Of a DNA stretch of 64,000 nucleotides, positions 17,269 to 27,454 are shown one piece after another (within the stretch, counting starts at the first letter, position 1; each line of letters begins with the position of its first letter). The position numbers and the translations under genes were made by a program. This stretch comes from Paenibacillus etheri (GTDB lineage: Bacteria; Bacillota; Bacilli; Paenibacillales; Paenibacillaceae): the NCBI RefSeq assembly GCF_001012825.1, contig NZ_LCZJ02000033.1, positions 631,964-695,963 of the forward strand, read 5' to 3'. The notes beneath the pieces were generated by a model, which was not told where the DNA came from, did not search any database, and saw nothing but the letters and a program-made list of their open reading frames with translations.

Positions 17269-19338
17269 TTACAATTTTCTAACCTGAGACCGGTACATTA
17301 AAAATAGGAAATACGGAGCTCCGATCAACATTATAATTAGACCCGACGGAATTTCTTTCGGCGCCATAATGGTTCTTCCCAGTGTATCTGCAATCACTAG
17401 CATTAATCCGCCAAGTAATCCTGACAGAACAATGGATCGTCTCGTGTGATGCCCAATCATCATCCGTACTGCATGGGGCGCCATAAGTCCGAGAAAACCA
17501 ATAGTTCCTACACTCGCAACGGCCCCCGCTGCAAGCATCACACCGATAATCATGGCCCAAAGCCGAGTTCCGCGAACGGGCAAGCCCAGACCTGTTGAAC
17601 TCTCATCCCCAAAAGCCAGTAAATCGAATCTACGTCCCAAATAATAAGCCAATGGAACGAGTACAATCAGGAAGATAAGCAAGCTATTAAATTGACTCCA
17701 GCTTCGTCCGTAAGTCGAGCCCGTTAACCAAATTAAAGAGCTGCTGCTCCATAAACTGCCTTTGACGATCATAACCTGTATTCCCGCAGACGCAATTGCT
17801 GATACTGCAATTCCAAGCAGAATAAGGACGGATGGATTCAAAGCTCTACGCCAGGCCATAAAAAACACAAAGGCTGCAGCTAGAGCACCACCCGCAATTG
17901 CTGCAATAGGGACTGCTAATACCGTCAGTGCCGGAAAAGCGACCAATATGGTTAACGCCCCCAATCCAGCGCCTGAGGTCACACCAATAATGGAGGCATC
18001 AGCCAGCGGATTTCGGACAGCACTTTGAATCAAGACTCCGCTAATGGCAAGCGCAATACCGCCTCCAGCCGCAACGAGTGTACGCGGAAGTCGTAAATTC
18101 AGCAGAACGGAATAAGATCCATCACCGCTGTGGAAAAGACTGCCCAGCAGATCGCTAATTGGTATTCTCGTCCCCCCAAGTGATAGACTCACAAGGATAA
18201 CAACAATGAGCAGTACGGTCATGAATGTCACCGTCGGAACAAAGCGCATCCGAAGCGCTGTTCCTCCTATATCCATAGATGATTGGCCAGAGCCTGAACC
18301 AGAAATATTTTTCATCTTCGTGAGTACCAGCCAAATGAGCCAAGGCGCTCCAATAATCGCCATAACCGCCCCAACTGGCATCTCACCTACATTGCTACGA
18401 ACCATACGTGCAAGCGTATCCGCTGCCGTAATGAGCAGTGCTCCCCACAGCGCACTCGCAGGAATGAGCAGGTGGTGCTTTCGAATACCGCTAAGCCGAA
18501 CCAGATGAGGAGCCACCAGACCAACAAATCCGATTGGACCGACCACGCTGACTACGACCGCAGCCAATAATACAGATAAACCCAGACCTAACCCCCGTGC
18601 CAATCCAACACGTTGCCCAAGTGAGCGGGCAGTGGACTCATCAAGCTCCAGCGCATCAAATTGCCTACCTGCGAGCATAGCCGCTATAAGCAATGGAATA
18701 ACAAAAGGCCAGGCATACTTAACACCGTCCCAATCTAGCTGAATCAGTGAGCCTGAGCCCCATAAGAATAGGTTTTGCGTTTCATTCTTGTTAAAAATAT
18801 GTAGGGCCGATGTAAATGCTCCGAGAACCATAGACACGATCATACCTGATAATGCCAGACGGACAGGTGTAGCCCCCTTGCCACCGCTCAGCAAATAGGC
18901 GGCTAATGCCGCAATCAGTCCCCCTGCTACTGCAAGCAAAAATGGGAACTGATGCTGCAAAGCTGGAAAAGTAACCATACCAAGAACAACCATAAAATAA
19001 GCTCCAGCATTAATCCCCAATGTATCTGAGGAAGCGAGCGGATTCTTCGTTATTGTTTGCAATAATGCTCCAGCCGCAGCCAGAGCAGCCCCAGCCAAAA
19101 GGCCAATTACCGTACGCGGCATCCGGATATCCCAGAGCAGATTATGTTCCATCACATCCTGGCGATTCAGCAGCCCCTCTAACACCGTAGCTGCAGGGAT
19201 TTTGGCTTCACCGAAGCCTAGACTTAGAATGGACAGAACAAAGAGGGCAGCAAGGCCGCCCCCAAATATTCCAATGATTCGCCAAGTCATTCCGCTTGAG
19301 GCTTCTTTGCTGCTCTTCCCGTTCATAAAAGCACTCAT
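17269..19338 (-). CDS. Double-length FecCD-type siderophore permease (FhuB-like fusion)
   Basis: 689 residues made of two consecutive FecCD permease halves (about 20-345 and 370-689). Each half has a LRLPR or IRMPR entry motif (DIRMPRTVIGLLAGAALA and LNLRLPRTLVAAGGGIALA), a GPIGFVGL or GTIGFLGL segment, and about ten membrane helices. In most Gram-positives the two halves are separate proteins; the fused form resembles E. coli FhuB. It imports ferric siderophores together with the binding lipoprotein, whose TGA overlaps this ATG (ATGA). No ATPase gene is present in the operon, so an FhuC-type ATPase must come from elsewhere. Confidence 0.93.
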   Translation of the reverse strand: MSAFMNGKSSKEASSGMTWRIIGIFGGGLAALFVLSILSLGFGEAKIPAATVLEGLLNRQDVMEHNLLWDIRMPRTVIGLLAGAALAAAGALLQTITKNPLASSDTLGINAGAYFMVVLGMVTFPALQHQFPFLLAVAGGLIAALAAYLLSGGKGATPVRLALSGMIVSMVLGAFTSALHIFNKNETQNLFLWGSGSLIQLDWDGVKYAWPFVIPLLIAAMLAGRQFDALELDESTARSLGQRVGLARGLGLGLSVLLAAVVVSVVGPIGFVGLVAPHLVRLSGIRKHHLLIPASALWGALLITAADTLARMVRSNVGEMPVGAVMAIIGAPWLIWLVLTKMKNISGSGSGQSSMDIGGTALRMRFVPTVTFMTVLLIVVILVSLSLGGTRIPISDLLGSLFHSGDGSYSVLLNLRLPRTLVAAGGGIALAISGVLIQSAVRNPLADASIIGVTSGAGLGALTILVAFPALTVLAVPIAAIAGGALAAAFVFFMAWRRALNPSVLILLGIAVSAIASAGIQVMIVKGSLWSSSSLIWLTGSTYGRSWSQFNSLLIFLIVLVPLAYYLGRRFDLLAFGDESSTGLGLPVRGTRLWAMIIGVMLAAGAVASVGTIGFLGLMAPHAVRMMIGHHTRRSIVLSGLLGGLMLVIADTLGRTIMAPKEIPSGLIIMLIGAPYFLFLMYRSQVRKL

Positions 19339-20357
19339 TTCGTTAATGTATTTATAACTTCATCCACAATAACTTTGGAGGATATCGGACCGCCGAACAC
19401 CCAAGTAGTACTGCTCAATCCGAAGGTGCGATTCTCTTTCACAAAGTTAAGGCCGTTCCAAACGGAATTATCCTTCAGTTCTTTCGTGAAGATATTATCA
19501 TCCTTTTGGACGATATACATCAGGTTAGTACCCTGAACAGCCGGCAATGCTTCAACCGTTGAGGTAGTGAATCCGTAAGCTTCGAATTTTTCGGGTTTCC
19601 AGTCGTTCTTCAGACCAATCCGGTCCAATGTTTGTACAGCAAGTGAGTTATCTGTAAAAAGACGTAATGTTGCTGCATTCTGATAGCTGTATGCTTGCGT
19701 CAGCACGTAATTCAAGCCTTCCTTACCTGCTTCAGTCAGCTTTGTCTTCGCTGCTGCGTAATGGGCATCCAAGTCAGCGAGGACCTTGTCGCCTTCCGCG
19801 GTTTTACCAACAGCCGCTGCAATCGTTTTGAAGGTATCTTCCATAATCGTGTACTGATCACCTTGTCCTTCTTCCGGATACAGACCGAAAATCAGCGTTG
19901 GAGCGATGCCTTTTAATTGATCATAAATTCCTTCATGTCCACCCGTATTAGCAATAATCAAATCCGGCTTTAAAGAAGCAATGGTCTCCAAATCCGGCTC
20001 GTCACGTGAGCCAACATCCGTCACGCTTGCATCGAGTGGCGCTTCAGAAGTTACATATAACTTGTAGTTTTCGTTATCGGCATTCCCCACCGGCTGAACT
20101 CCGAGCGCGATGATGTCCTCCGTAAATGTCCATTCCAGCACCACAACCCTTTGTGCAGGCTTATCCAGCTTAACCTCGCCTTTATCATCTTTTAATATAA
20201 TAGGACCGCTCGTGGATTCACTGCCTGCATTTGCGGCAGTTGTATTGTCAGCAGCTGCTTCTTTCGATCCTGAAGTATTGTTTTGGTTAGATCCACAACC
20301 TGATACAACCAATATGACAACCATAACCATAATTAAATTGATTAATCTTTTATGCAT
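19335..20357 (-). CDS. Iron-siderophore binding lipoprotein (FecB/FhuD-like)
   Basis: 340 residues. Signal peptide and lipobox VVSGC (C21) mark a lipoprotein on the outer face of the membrane. After a low-complexity linker, the class III binding fold follows (RVVVLEWTFTEDIIALGVQPVGNAD, DVGSRDEPDLETIASLKPDLII). Start ATG with GGGGGATAA upstream. It delivers a ferric siderophore (hydroxamate or citrate type; not resolvable) to the downstream fused permease. A perfect Fur box lies 46 bases upstream of the start. Confidence 0.92.
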   Translation of the reverse strand: MHKRLINLIMVMVVILVVSGCGSNQNNTSGSKEAAADNTTAANAGSESTSGPIILKDDKGEVKLDKPAQRVVVLEWTFTEDIIALGVQPVGNADNENYKLYVTSEAPLDASVTDVGSRDEPDLETIASLKPDLIIANTGGHEGIYDQLKGIAPTLIFGLYPEEGQGDQYTIMEDTFKTIAAAVGKTAEGDKVLADLDAHYAAAKTKLTEAGKEGLNYVLTQAYSYQNAATLRLFTDNSLAVQTLDRIGLKNDWKPEKFEAYGFTTSTVEALPAVQGTNLMYIVQKDDNIFTKELKDNSVWNGLNFVKENRTFGLSSTTWVFGGPISSKVIVDEVINTLTK

Positions 20358-20402
20358 TTTTGTTTATCCCCCTGTATGTAACTATCAAAGTTATCATTCT
20401 AT

Positions 20403-20417
20403 TGATAATGATTATCA
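20403..20417. promoter_or_regulatory. Fur box (7-1-7)
   Basis: TGATAATGATTATCA is an exact B. subtilis-type 7-1-7 Fur site (TGATAAT-N-ATTATCA). It predicts iron repression of the siderophore operon. Confidence 0.93.
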
Positions 20418-20499
20418 TAGATAACATAATAGTTATCTTATACGTGATTCCACCGAAAGTCAAAGTTAAAATTTAATCAATCAAAACCAAAGTAACACA

Positions 20500-20568
20500 A
20501 AAAAACCTAAATCCCATCTATGTACGAGAGAAATATCTCCCGTAAACATAAATGAAACTTAGGTTTTG
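20500..20568 (-). terminator. Terminator after the phospho-beta-glucosidase gene
   Basis: Minus strand: AAAACCTAA pairs with TTAGGTTTT around a branched loop that contains a GGGAGATATTTCTCTC hairpin; a T-run follows. Confidence 0.7.
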
Positions 20569-20617
20569 CCAGCCAACTATTCAGTAGCAATCCTAATATC
20601 CAATACCAACCATTATA

Positions 20618-22066
<1,449 letters not shown>

Positions 22067-22095
22067 TTACTGCTCTAATTCGAATCCTAAACCTT

Positions 22096-22107
22096 GGAAC
22101 GCGTTAC
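22096..22107. promoter_or_regulatory. Candidate LacI-type operator
   Basis: GGAACGCGTTAC has the perfect palindromic core AACGCGTT typical of LacI-family sites. It lies between the divergent phospho-beta-glucosidase and LacI genes, 37 bases before the regulator's start. Confidence 0.5.
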
Positions 22108-22143
22108 ATGTCAAGTACTAATCATGCGAAGGAGAACAAGCCG

Positions 22144-23112
22144 ATGTCCACTCTTGACGAAATTGCTAAACTGTCGGGCTTTTCCAAAGCCACGGTGTCC
22201 CGCGTCCTGAACCAATCGCCCCATGTTAGCAAGGAGACTCGTGAGAAAATTCTCGCCATCATGAAGGAAACGGACTATGTTCCTAACCGCAATGCCATTT
22301 CTTTATCCAAAGGTCAAACGCAGCAAATCGGCATGATCACCATGGACCTAAACGGGCTTATTCTGAGCTTTATGAACAGCTTCGTCGAAATCTCAGGTCG
22401 TTACGGATATCAGACGATTATTTACACTACCGGCGGGGATAAGCAGAAGGAGCTTCAGGCTTTTGAGGATCTCAAAATGAAACGAGTCGATGCCCTGCTC
22501 ATTCTGACCTCCGTTAACGAACAGAATGTCATATCTTCCTACTGTAAGTACGGGCCAATCGTGTCCTGGCAGCGCATGGACCATCCTGAAATACCGTCCG
22601 TTGCCATGAATCAATATGATGGATATGCACTCGCTCTGGAGCATCTGGTAGAGCGGGGTTATACGCGCATCGCTAACGCGTTCGGACGTCCCAGCAGCAT
22701 TAATACCCACAGCAGACGCCTAGCCTATGAGCAAATCATGGCCAAATATAATCTGCCCGTTATCGAGAAATGGTATTACTCTACGATATACAGCATTCAC
22801 GACGGAGAGCAGCTGCTGCGCTCTCTTATGGATGAAACAAACCGGCCGGATGCGATTTTGTGCTCCAATGATTTAGTGGCAACGGGCATTCTCAGTGAAG
22901 CACGCAGGCAGAAACTGGACGTGCCTGGGGATCTCGCCATCGTTGGCTTTGATAATTCAGAGCTGTCGCAAACCCTTGGAATCACAACCATTCTGAATCC
23001 GATTTCGGGCCAGGCTGAGAACGCTTTTCTTCTCCTAGCTCCAGTGTTGCTAGGGAGAGACATGGAGCTGCAGCCGCTGTCGTATAAACTGGTGGAACGG
23101 GAGACAACCTAG
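22144..23112 (+). CDS. LacI-family transcriptional regulator
   Basis: 322 residues from the ATG at 22144, which has GAAGGAG eight bases upstream; an earlier in-frame ATG at 22108 lacks a site. N-terminal LacI helix-turn-helix (TLDEIAKLSGFSKATVSRVLNQ) and hinge, then a periplasmic-binding-protein-like sensor domain ending in PDAILCSNDLVATGIL and LAIVGFDNSELSQTLGITT. It is divergent from the phospho-beta-glucosidase and similar in arrangement to ascG-type regulators. Likely a local repressor relieved by a phosphorylated sugar; the ligand is inferred. Confidence 0.9.
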   Translation: MSTLDEIAKLSGFSKATVSRVLNQSPHVSKETREKILAIMKETDYVPNRNAISLSKGQTQQIGMITMDLNGLILSFMNSFVEISGRYGYQTIIYTTGGDKQKELQAFEDLKMKRVDALLILTSVNEQNVISSYCKYGPIVSWQRMDHPEIPSVAMNQYDGYALALEHLVERGYTRIANAFGRPSSINTHSRRLAYEQIMAKYNLPVIEKWYYSTIYSIHDGEQLLRSLMDETNRPDAILCSNDLVATGILSEARRQKLDVPGDLAIVGFDNSELSQTLGITTILNPISGQAENAFLLLAPVLLGRDMELQPLSYKLVERETT

Positions 23113-23216
23113 TTTGCCCAATTGTTATAGTATTGCCCGGCCGATAAGGAGCATTCCAAAACTTTGTAGTGTGATTAATCAAAAAAATCATGTCTGTGCA
23201 ATGTAATGTAAAAACC

Positions 23217-23245
23217 GCTAAAGACTTTGTCTTTAGCACTTTTAT
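23217..23245 (+). terminator. Terminator after the LacI gene
   Basis: Perfect eight-base stem GCTAAAGA / TCTTTAGC with a five-base loop followed by ACTTTTATC. Confidence 0.8.
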
Positions 23246-23299
23246 CAATTAGAATTATGGGAAAAAGCGGTCAAATCCAAAACCTATTGGAGTGAAACC

Positions 23300-23971
23300 A
23301 TGATTAAGATCCTCGTTGTGGAAGACGATAAGCATGTCAGAAAGCTGATGAACGCTGTCCTGAAACGGGAAGGTTATGAAGTGTTAACAGCGGAGAATGG
23401 AATCCAGGCACTGGAGGTTCTTGAAGTCCAGCACATTGATCTGATCATTCTCGATATTATGATGCCGGGGATGGATGGTTATGAATTTGCTGAAGAGCTA
23501 AGGAATGCGAACAACATGATCCCGATCCTTATGGCCACGGCCAAACAGCTTCCAGAAGATAAGAAAAAAGGATTCCGCCTCGGAACCGACGATTATATGA
23601 CCAAACCTGTAGATACAGAAGAAATGCTGTTAAGAATACAAGCCCTTCTACGCCGCTCGCAGATTGTAAACGCCCGTAAGCTTATTGTCGGTAAAGTCAT
23701 TCTTGATTTCGATGCGTTAACAGTAACTCGAGACAATGAAAAACAGACGCTTCCCCAGAAGGAATTCCATCTCCTCTATAAGCTTTTATCCTATCCGGAG
23801 CGCATTTTCACTCGAATTCAGCTGATGGACGAAATTTGGGGAATGGACAGCGAGACTACAGACACTACGGTTAATGTGCATATCAACCGCTTACGGAAAC
23901 GGTTTGAAAGCTATCCGGAGTTCGAACTCGTGTCCGTCCGCGGTCTCGGATATAAGGCGGTGAGAACTTGA
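23300..23971 (+). CDS. OmpR-family response regulator
   Basis: 223 residues. Receiver domain with acidic pair ED at 8-9, phosphoacceptor D52 (LIILDIMMPGMDG) and K103-region KPVD, then a winged-helix DNA-binding domain (LPQKEFHLLYKLLSYPERIFTRIQLMDEIWG, ending RGLGYKAV). It overlaps the kinase that follows and starts a four-codon-spaced run RR-HK-GNAT. It could control the exporter downstream; no operator was identified. Confidence 0.93.
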   Translation: MIKILVVEDDKHVRKLMNAVLKREGYEVLTAENGIQALEVLEVQHIDLIILDIMMPGMDGYEFAEELRNANNMIPILMATAKQLPEDKKKGFRLGTDDYMTKPVDTEEMLLRIQALLRRSQIVNARKLIVGKVILDFDALTVTRDNEKQTLPQKEFHLLYKLLSYPERIFTRIQLMDEIWGMDSETTDTTVNVHINRLRKRFESYPEFELVSVRGLGYKAVRT

Positions 23972-25047
23972 TCAAAAAGCTAAGCAGCAAAATCAGTCTG
24001 CCGATCTACTTCTCGATTGCTGTATTCATTATTTTCCTCATTACAGTGCTAATCACTGGAATCCTGACCTATCTGTCCCTGGTTTTCGGCCTACTCGATG
24101 AGCGGATTCTCCAGGACAAAAAAATTCTCACCTTGATTATATTGATTGCCTGCACGATTATCGGCACCGTCACATCGGTAATTACCAGTCGCAGGATGCT
24201 GAAATCAATTCGTACGTTTATTGATGCCATCGACCAATTGGCCGGAGGGGACTTCTCTATGCGGCTGCAGCTCAAGCATCCTCCGGAGTTCAAGATTCTC
24301 TCCGAGAATATTAACCGGATGGCTGAGGAACTGGGTGGCATTGAAATTCTGCGTACAGATTTTGTAAACAATTTCTCTCATGAATTCCGTACTCCGATTG
24401 TGTCGATTAAAGGGTTCGCTGAAATCCTGAAAGATGATGAGCTGAGCAAGGAGGAACGGAATGAATATCTAGATATTGTTATGGAGGAATCTACCCGTCT
24501 GGCCACACTGGCCTCCAATGTACTGAACCTCTCTAAAGTGGAAGCACAGGCCATACTAACCGACCGGCAGCCCTTCAATGTCGGAGAACAAATTCGCCAA
24601 TGTATTCTGCTACTACACACTAAACTTACGAAAAAGCATATCTCCTTCAAAGCCAACGTTCAGGACTATATGGTACCTGGGAATAAAGAGATGCTGAACC
24701 AGGTCTGGCTGAATTTATTGGACAATGCGATTAAATTCACTCCGGAGCAAGGTGAAATCGAAGTTACCATGAGGCGGGTGAACGATCAGGTCGAAATTAC
24801 GTTCCGTGATAATGGGGCAGGCATCAGTCCGAGTGCACTTCCCAAGGTCTTCGACAAGTTCTATCAGCAAGATACATCTCACTCTACTGCCGGTAATGGC
24901 CTAGGGCTTACAATTGTCCAAAAAATCATTGAACTGCACGATGGAACCATTAGCTGTGACAGTGATCCAATACAAGGAACCACTTTCACCGTGCTACTCC
25001 CCGCTTTTACAAAGGTAAGTACAGGAATGGGGGATACAAGTAAATGA
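23968..25047 (+). CDS. Sensor histidine kinase
   Basis: 359 residues, starting at a TTG that overlaps the regulator's TGA (TTGA), with AAGGCGGTGA upstream. Two membrane helices (about 13-40 and 52-72) flank only about ten external residues, so it has almost no extracytoplasmic sensor. HAMP linker, phosphoacceptor H138 in NFSHEFRTPI, and an ATPase domain with N, G1 and G2 boxes (LLDNAIKFT, DNGAGI, GNGLGLTIV). Partner of the preceding response regulator. Confidence 0.93.
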   Translation: MIKKLSSKISLPIYFSIAVFIIFLITVLITGILTYLSLVFGLLDERILQDKKILTLIILIACTIIGTVTSVITSRRMLKSIRTFIDAIDQLAGGDFSMRLQLKHPPEFKILSENINRMAEELGGIEILRTDFVNNFSHEFRTPIVSIKGFAEILKDDELSKEERNEYLDIVMEESTRLATLASNVLNLSKVEAQAILTDRQPFNVGEQIRQCILLLHTKLTKKHISFKANVQDYMVPGNKEMLNQVWLNLLDNAIKFTPEQGEIEVTMRRVNDQVEITFRDNGAGISPSALPKVFDKFYQQDTSHSTAGNGLGLTIVQKIIELHDGTISCDSDPIQGTTFTVLLPAFTKVSTGMGDTSK

Positions 25048-25529
25048 GTGTAAAATTCAAAAAACTGAGCGGTTTTAACCGTGGGATTCTCTTTGAATTG
25101 TTGACAGATGCGTATTCATTTGATCGCAGATACGAACAAAGCTCTATTTCTGATTGGCAGGATTTTGACAACTTTTTCTTTGACCATTTAGAAATTGCAG
25201 ATAAATATGCTTTTATCACAACCTTAAATGATGAACCCATCGGATTTGTGGTGTGGGACCCGAGAAACATGCCTGAGTATGCAGAAATCGGGCATAATTG
25301 CATTGCTTCAAAACATAAAGGCAATGGCTATGGTAAAATCCAGCTTCAAGAGGCGGTTAATAGAGTCATCCAGAATGATGTAAAAAAAATTATTGTAACC
25401 ACGAATGATGATCTATACCCTGCTCAACGGATGTATGAAAGTATTGGATTCACAATGTATCAAAAAAGGAAAAATGAGACTGGCGCAGATTTTATTGAAG
25501 AATTCATAGATTATGTATATTTTTTATAA
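25044..25529 (+). CDS. GNAT-family N-acetyltransferase
   Basis: 161 residues. It overlaps the kinase stop (ATGA), so it is translated with the two-component system. The GNAT core is visible: EPIGFVVWDP strand, then IGHNCIASKHKGNGYGKIQLQEAV with the acetyl-CoA loop K-G-N-G-Y-G, then YPAQRMYESIGF. The substrate is unknown. Its co-transcription with a sensor kinase and its position before an exporter suggest a detoxification or resistance role, but this is only contextual. Confidence 0.85.
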   Translation: MSVKFKKLSGFNRGILFELLTDAYSFDRRYEQSSISDWQDFDNFFFDHLEIADKYAFITTLNDEPIGFVVWDPRNMPEYAEIGHNCIASKHKGNGYGKIQLQEAVNRVIQNDVKKIIVTTNDDLYPAQRMYESIGFTMYQKRKNETGADFIEEFIDYVYFL

Positions 25530-25564
25530 ACTGTTAATGTGTTCACCTATATCTGCTCAAACAC

Positions 25565-25620
25565 AAGAGGCTATCCCAAGCAGTCATTCTATGGCTTAAG
25601 GGACGGTCTCTTCTTTTATT
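25565..25620 (+). terminator. Terminator after the GNAT gene
   Basis: Imperfect long stem (AAGAGGCTATCCC with GGGACGGTCTCTT) followed by CTTTTATTT. It separates the regulatory operon from the exporter genes. Confidence 0.7.
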
Positions 25621-25696
25621 TCATAGCAAAAGTTAACTTTCAGTTTATCTTTCTCCGTTAAGATCATAGCAACGATAATGCAAAGGAGTCATTCTT

Positions 25697-27454
25697 ATGT
25701 TGAAATTACTAAAGAATCTGGAACCCAAAGAATGGTTCTTATTCGGTATCAGCCTCATGTTCATTATCGCTCAAGTCTGGCTGGATTTAGAACTGCCTGA
25801 CTACATGAGTGATATTACCCGGCTGATCCAAACGCCAGGAAGCGAAATGAATGAAATCCTTGTCGTAGGAGGCTGGATGCTGCTCTGTGCTCTTGGCAGT
25901 CTGGCGACTTCAATTGTTGTAGCGGGCATTGCTTCGAGAATAGCAGCTGACTTGTCTGCAAGATTGCGTTCCAAATTGTTCGATAAGGTACAATCCTTTT
26001 CGATGGAGGAGATTAGCAACTTCTCAACGGCAAGTCTAATTACCCGTTCCACGAATGACATCACACAAGTACAAATGCTGATTGTGATTGGTTTACAGCT
26101 ACTAGTGAAAGCTCCAATCCTTGCTGTGTGGGCAATACTCAAGATTTCAGGAAAAATCTGGGAGTGGACTCTTACGACAGGTGCCGCGGTCGCATTGCTA
26201 GTGCTTATTGTTGCAATCTGCATCGTGCTCGTTCTGCCTAAATTTAAAAAGCTGCAGCTGTTAACCGACAATCTGAATCGTGTATCCAGAGAGAATCTTA
26301 ACGGCCTTCGTGTCATCCGGGCGTACAATGCCGAGGAATATCAGGAACAGAAGTTCGCTGTAGCCAACAACGAGCTTACCAGTACCAACCTATTTGCCAA
26401 CAATGTAATGACCCTATTGATGCCGAGTATTACTTTGATTATGAGTGGACTCAGTCTCTCCATCTATTGGGTGGGTGCAGTGCTCATTCAAGCAGCCGAC
26501 GGTACTGCCAAGATGGGCTTGTTCTCAGATATGATCGTATTCTCATCTTATGCCATGCAAGTGGTTATGGCCTTTATGATGCTGATTATGATCTTTATCT
26601 TATTACCCCGCGCTCAAGTATCGGCTAAACGTATCAATGAAGTGCTAGAAACAGTGCCTAGCTTGAAGAATGGATCAGTCACTCAATTCCCTGTGAAGCG
26701 AGAAGATGAGCTTGAATTCAAGGGGGTTAGCTTCAAATATCCGGATGCAGAGGACTATGTGCTGGAGAACATCAGCTTCACGGCGAAGCAGGGGGAGACC
26801 GTTGCTTTTATCGGATCAACAGGCTGCGGGAAAAGTACACTTGTTAACCTCATTCCCCGTTTCTATGATGCTACAGAAGGCGAAGTGCTGGTAAATGGCA
26901 TCAATGTCAAAGAATACGACCAGCAAGCGCTACGGAATAAAATGGGCTACGTCTCCCAGAAGGCTGTATTGTTTGGCGGAACAGTGTCTTCCAATATTGC
27001 CTTTGGTGAGAACGGCTCTGGTCAGGTCCTCAGTTCAGATATTGTAGATGCGGTCTACACTTCCCAATCCTCTGAATTTGTAGAAAAGCTAGAGGGAAAC
27101 TACGATGCCCATATCGCCCAAGGCGGATCAAATCTGTCTGGCGGGCAAAAACAGCGGTTGTCGATTGCCAGAGCGATTGCCCGGCGTCCAGAAATATTAA
27201 TCTTTGACGACTCTTTCTCGGCACTTGATTATAAGACTGACCGCAAACTGCGCAGTGAGCTGAAAAAAGACGCTCATGATTCAACGATGCTGATCGTTGC
27301 ACAGCGTATTGGTACGATCAAAGACGCTGACAAAATCATTGTTCTGGAAGCCGGAAGCATCGTCGGTATCGGAACACATGACGAATTAATGCAATCCTGC
27401 GACGTGTATCAGGAAATTGCTTATTCTCAGCTGACAAAGGAGGAGCTTGCGTAA
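25697..27454 (+). CDS. ABC exporter half-transporter, non-catalytic-type NBD
   Basis: 585 residues: six-helix membrane domain (1-310) fused to an ATPase domain. Walker A GSTGCGKST and the signature LSGGQKQR are intact. The residue after the Walker B aspartate is D rather than E (LIFDDSFSALD) and the H-loop histidine is Q (VAQRIGTI). These are the usual changes in the degenerate partner of heterodimeric exporters such as BmrCD or LmrCD. AAAGGAGTC precedes the ATG. Its TAA overlaps the next gene's ATG (TAATG). Confidence 0.93.
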   Translation: MLKLLKNLEPKEWFLFGISLMFIIAQVWLDLELPDYMSDITRLIQTPGSEMNEILVVGGWMLLCALGSLATSIVVAGIASRIAADLSARLRSKLFDKVQSFSMEEISNFSTASLITRSTNDITQVQMLIVIGLQLLVKAPILAVWAILKISGKIWEWTLTTGAAVALLVLIVAICIVLVLPKFKKLQLLTDNLNRVSRENLNGLRVIRAYNAEEYQEQKFAVANNELTSTNLFANNVMTLLMPSITLIMSGLSLSIYWVGAVLIQAADGTAKMGLFSDMIVFSSYAMQVVMAFMMLIMIFILLPRAQVSAKRINEVLETVPSLKNGSVTQFPVKREDELEFKGVSFKYPDAEDYVLENISFTAKQGETVAFIGSTGCGKSTLVNLIPRFYDATEGEVLVNGINVKEYDQQALRNKMGYVSQKAVLFGGTVSSNIAFGENGSGQVLSSDIVDAVYTSQSSEFVEKLEGNYDAHIAQGGSNLSGGQKQRLSIARAIARRPEILIFDDSFSALDYKTDRKLRSELKKDAHDSTMLIVAQRIGTIKDADKIIVLEAGSIVGIGTHDELMQSCDVYQEIAYSQLTKEELA

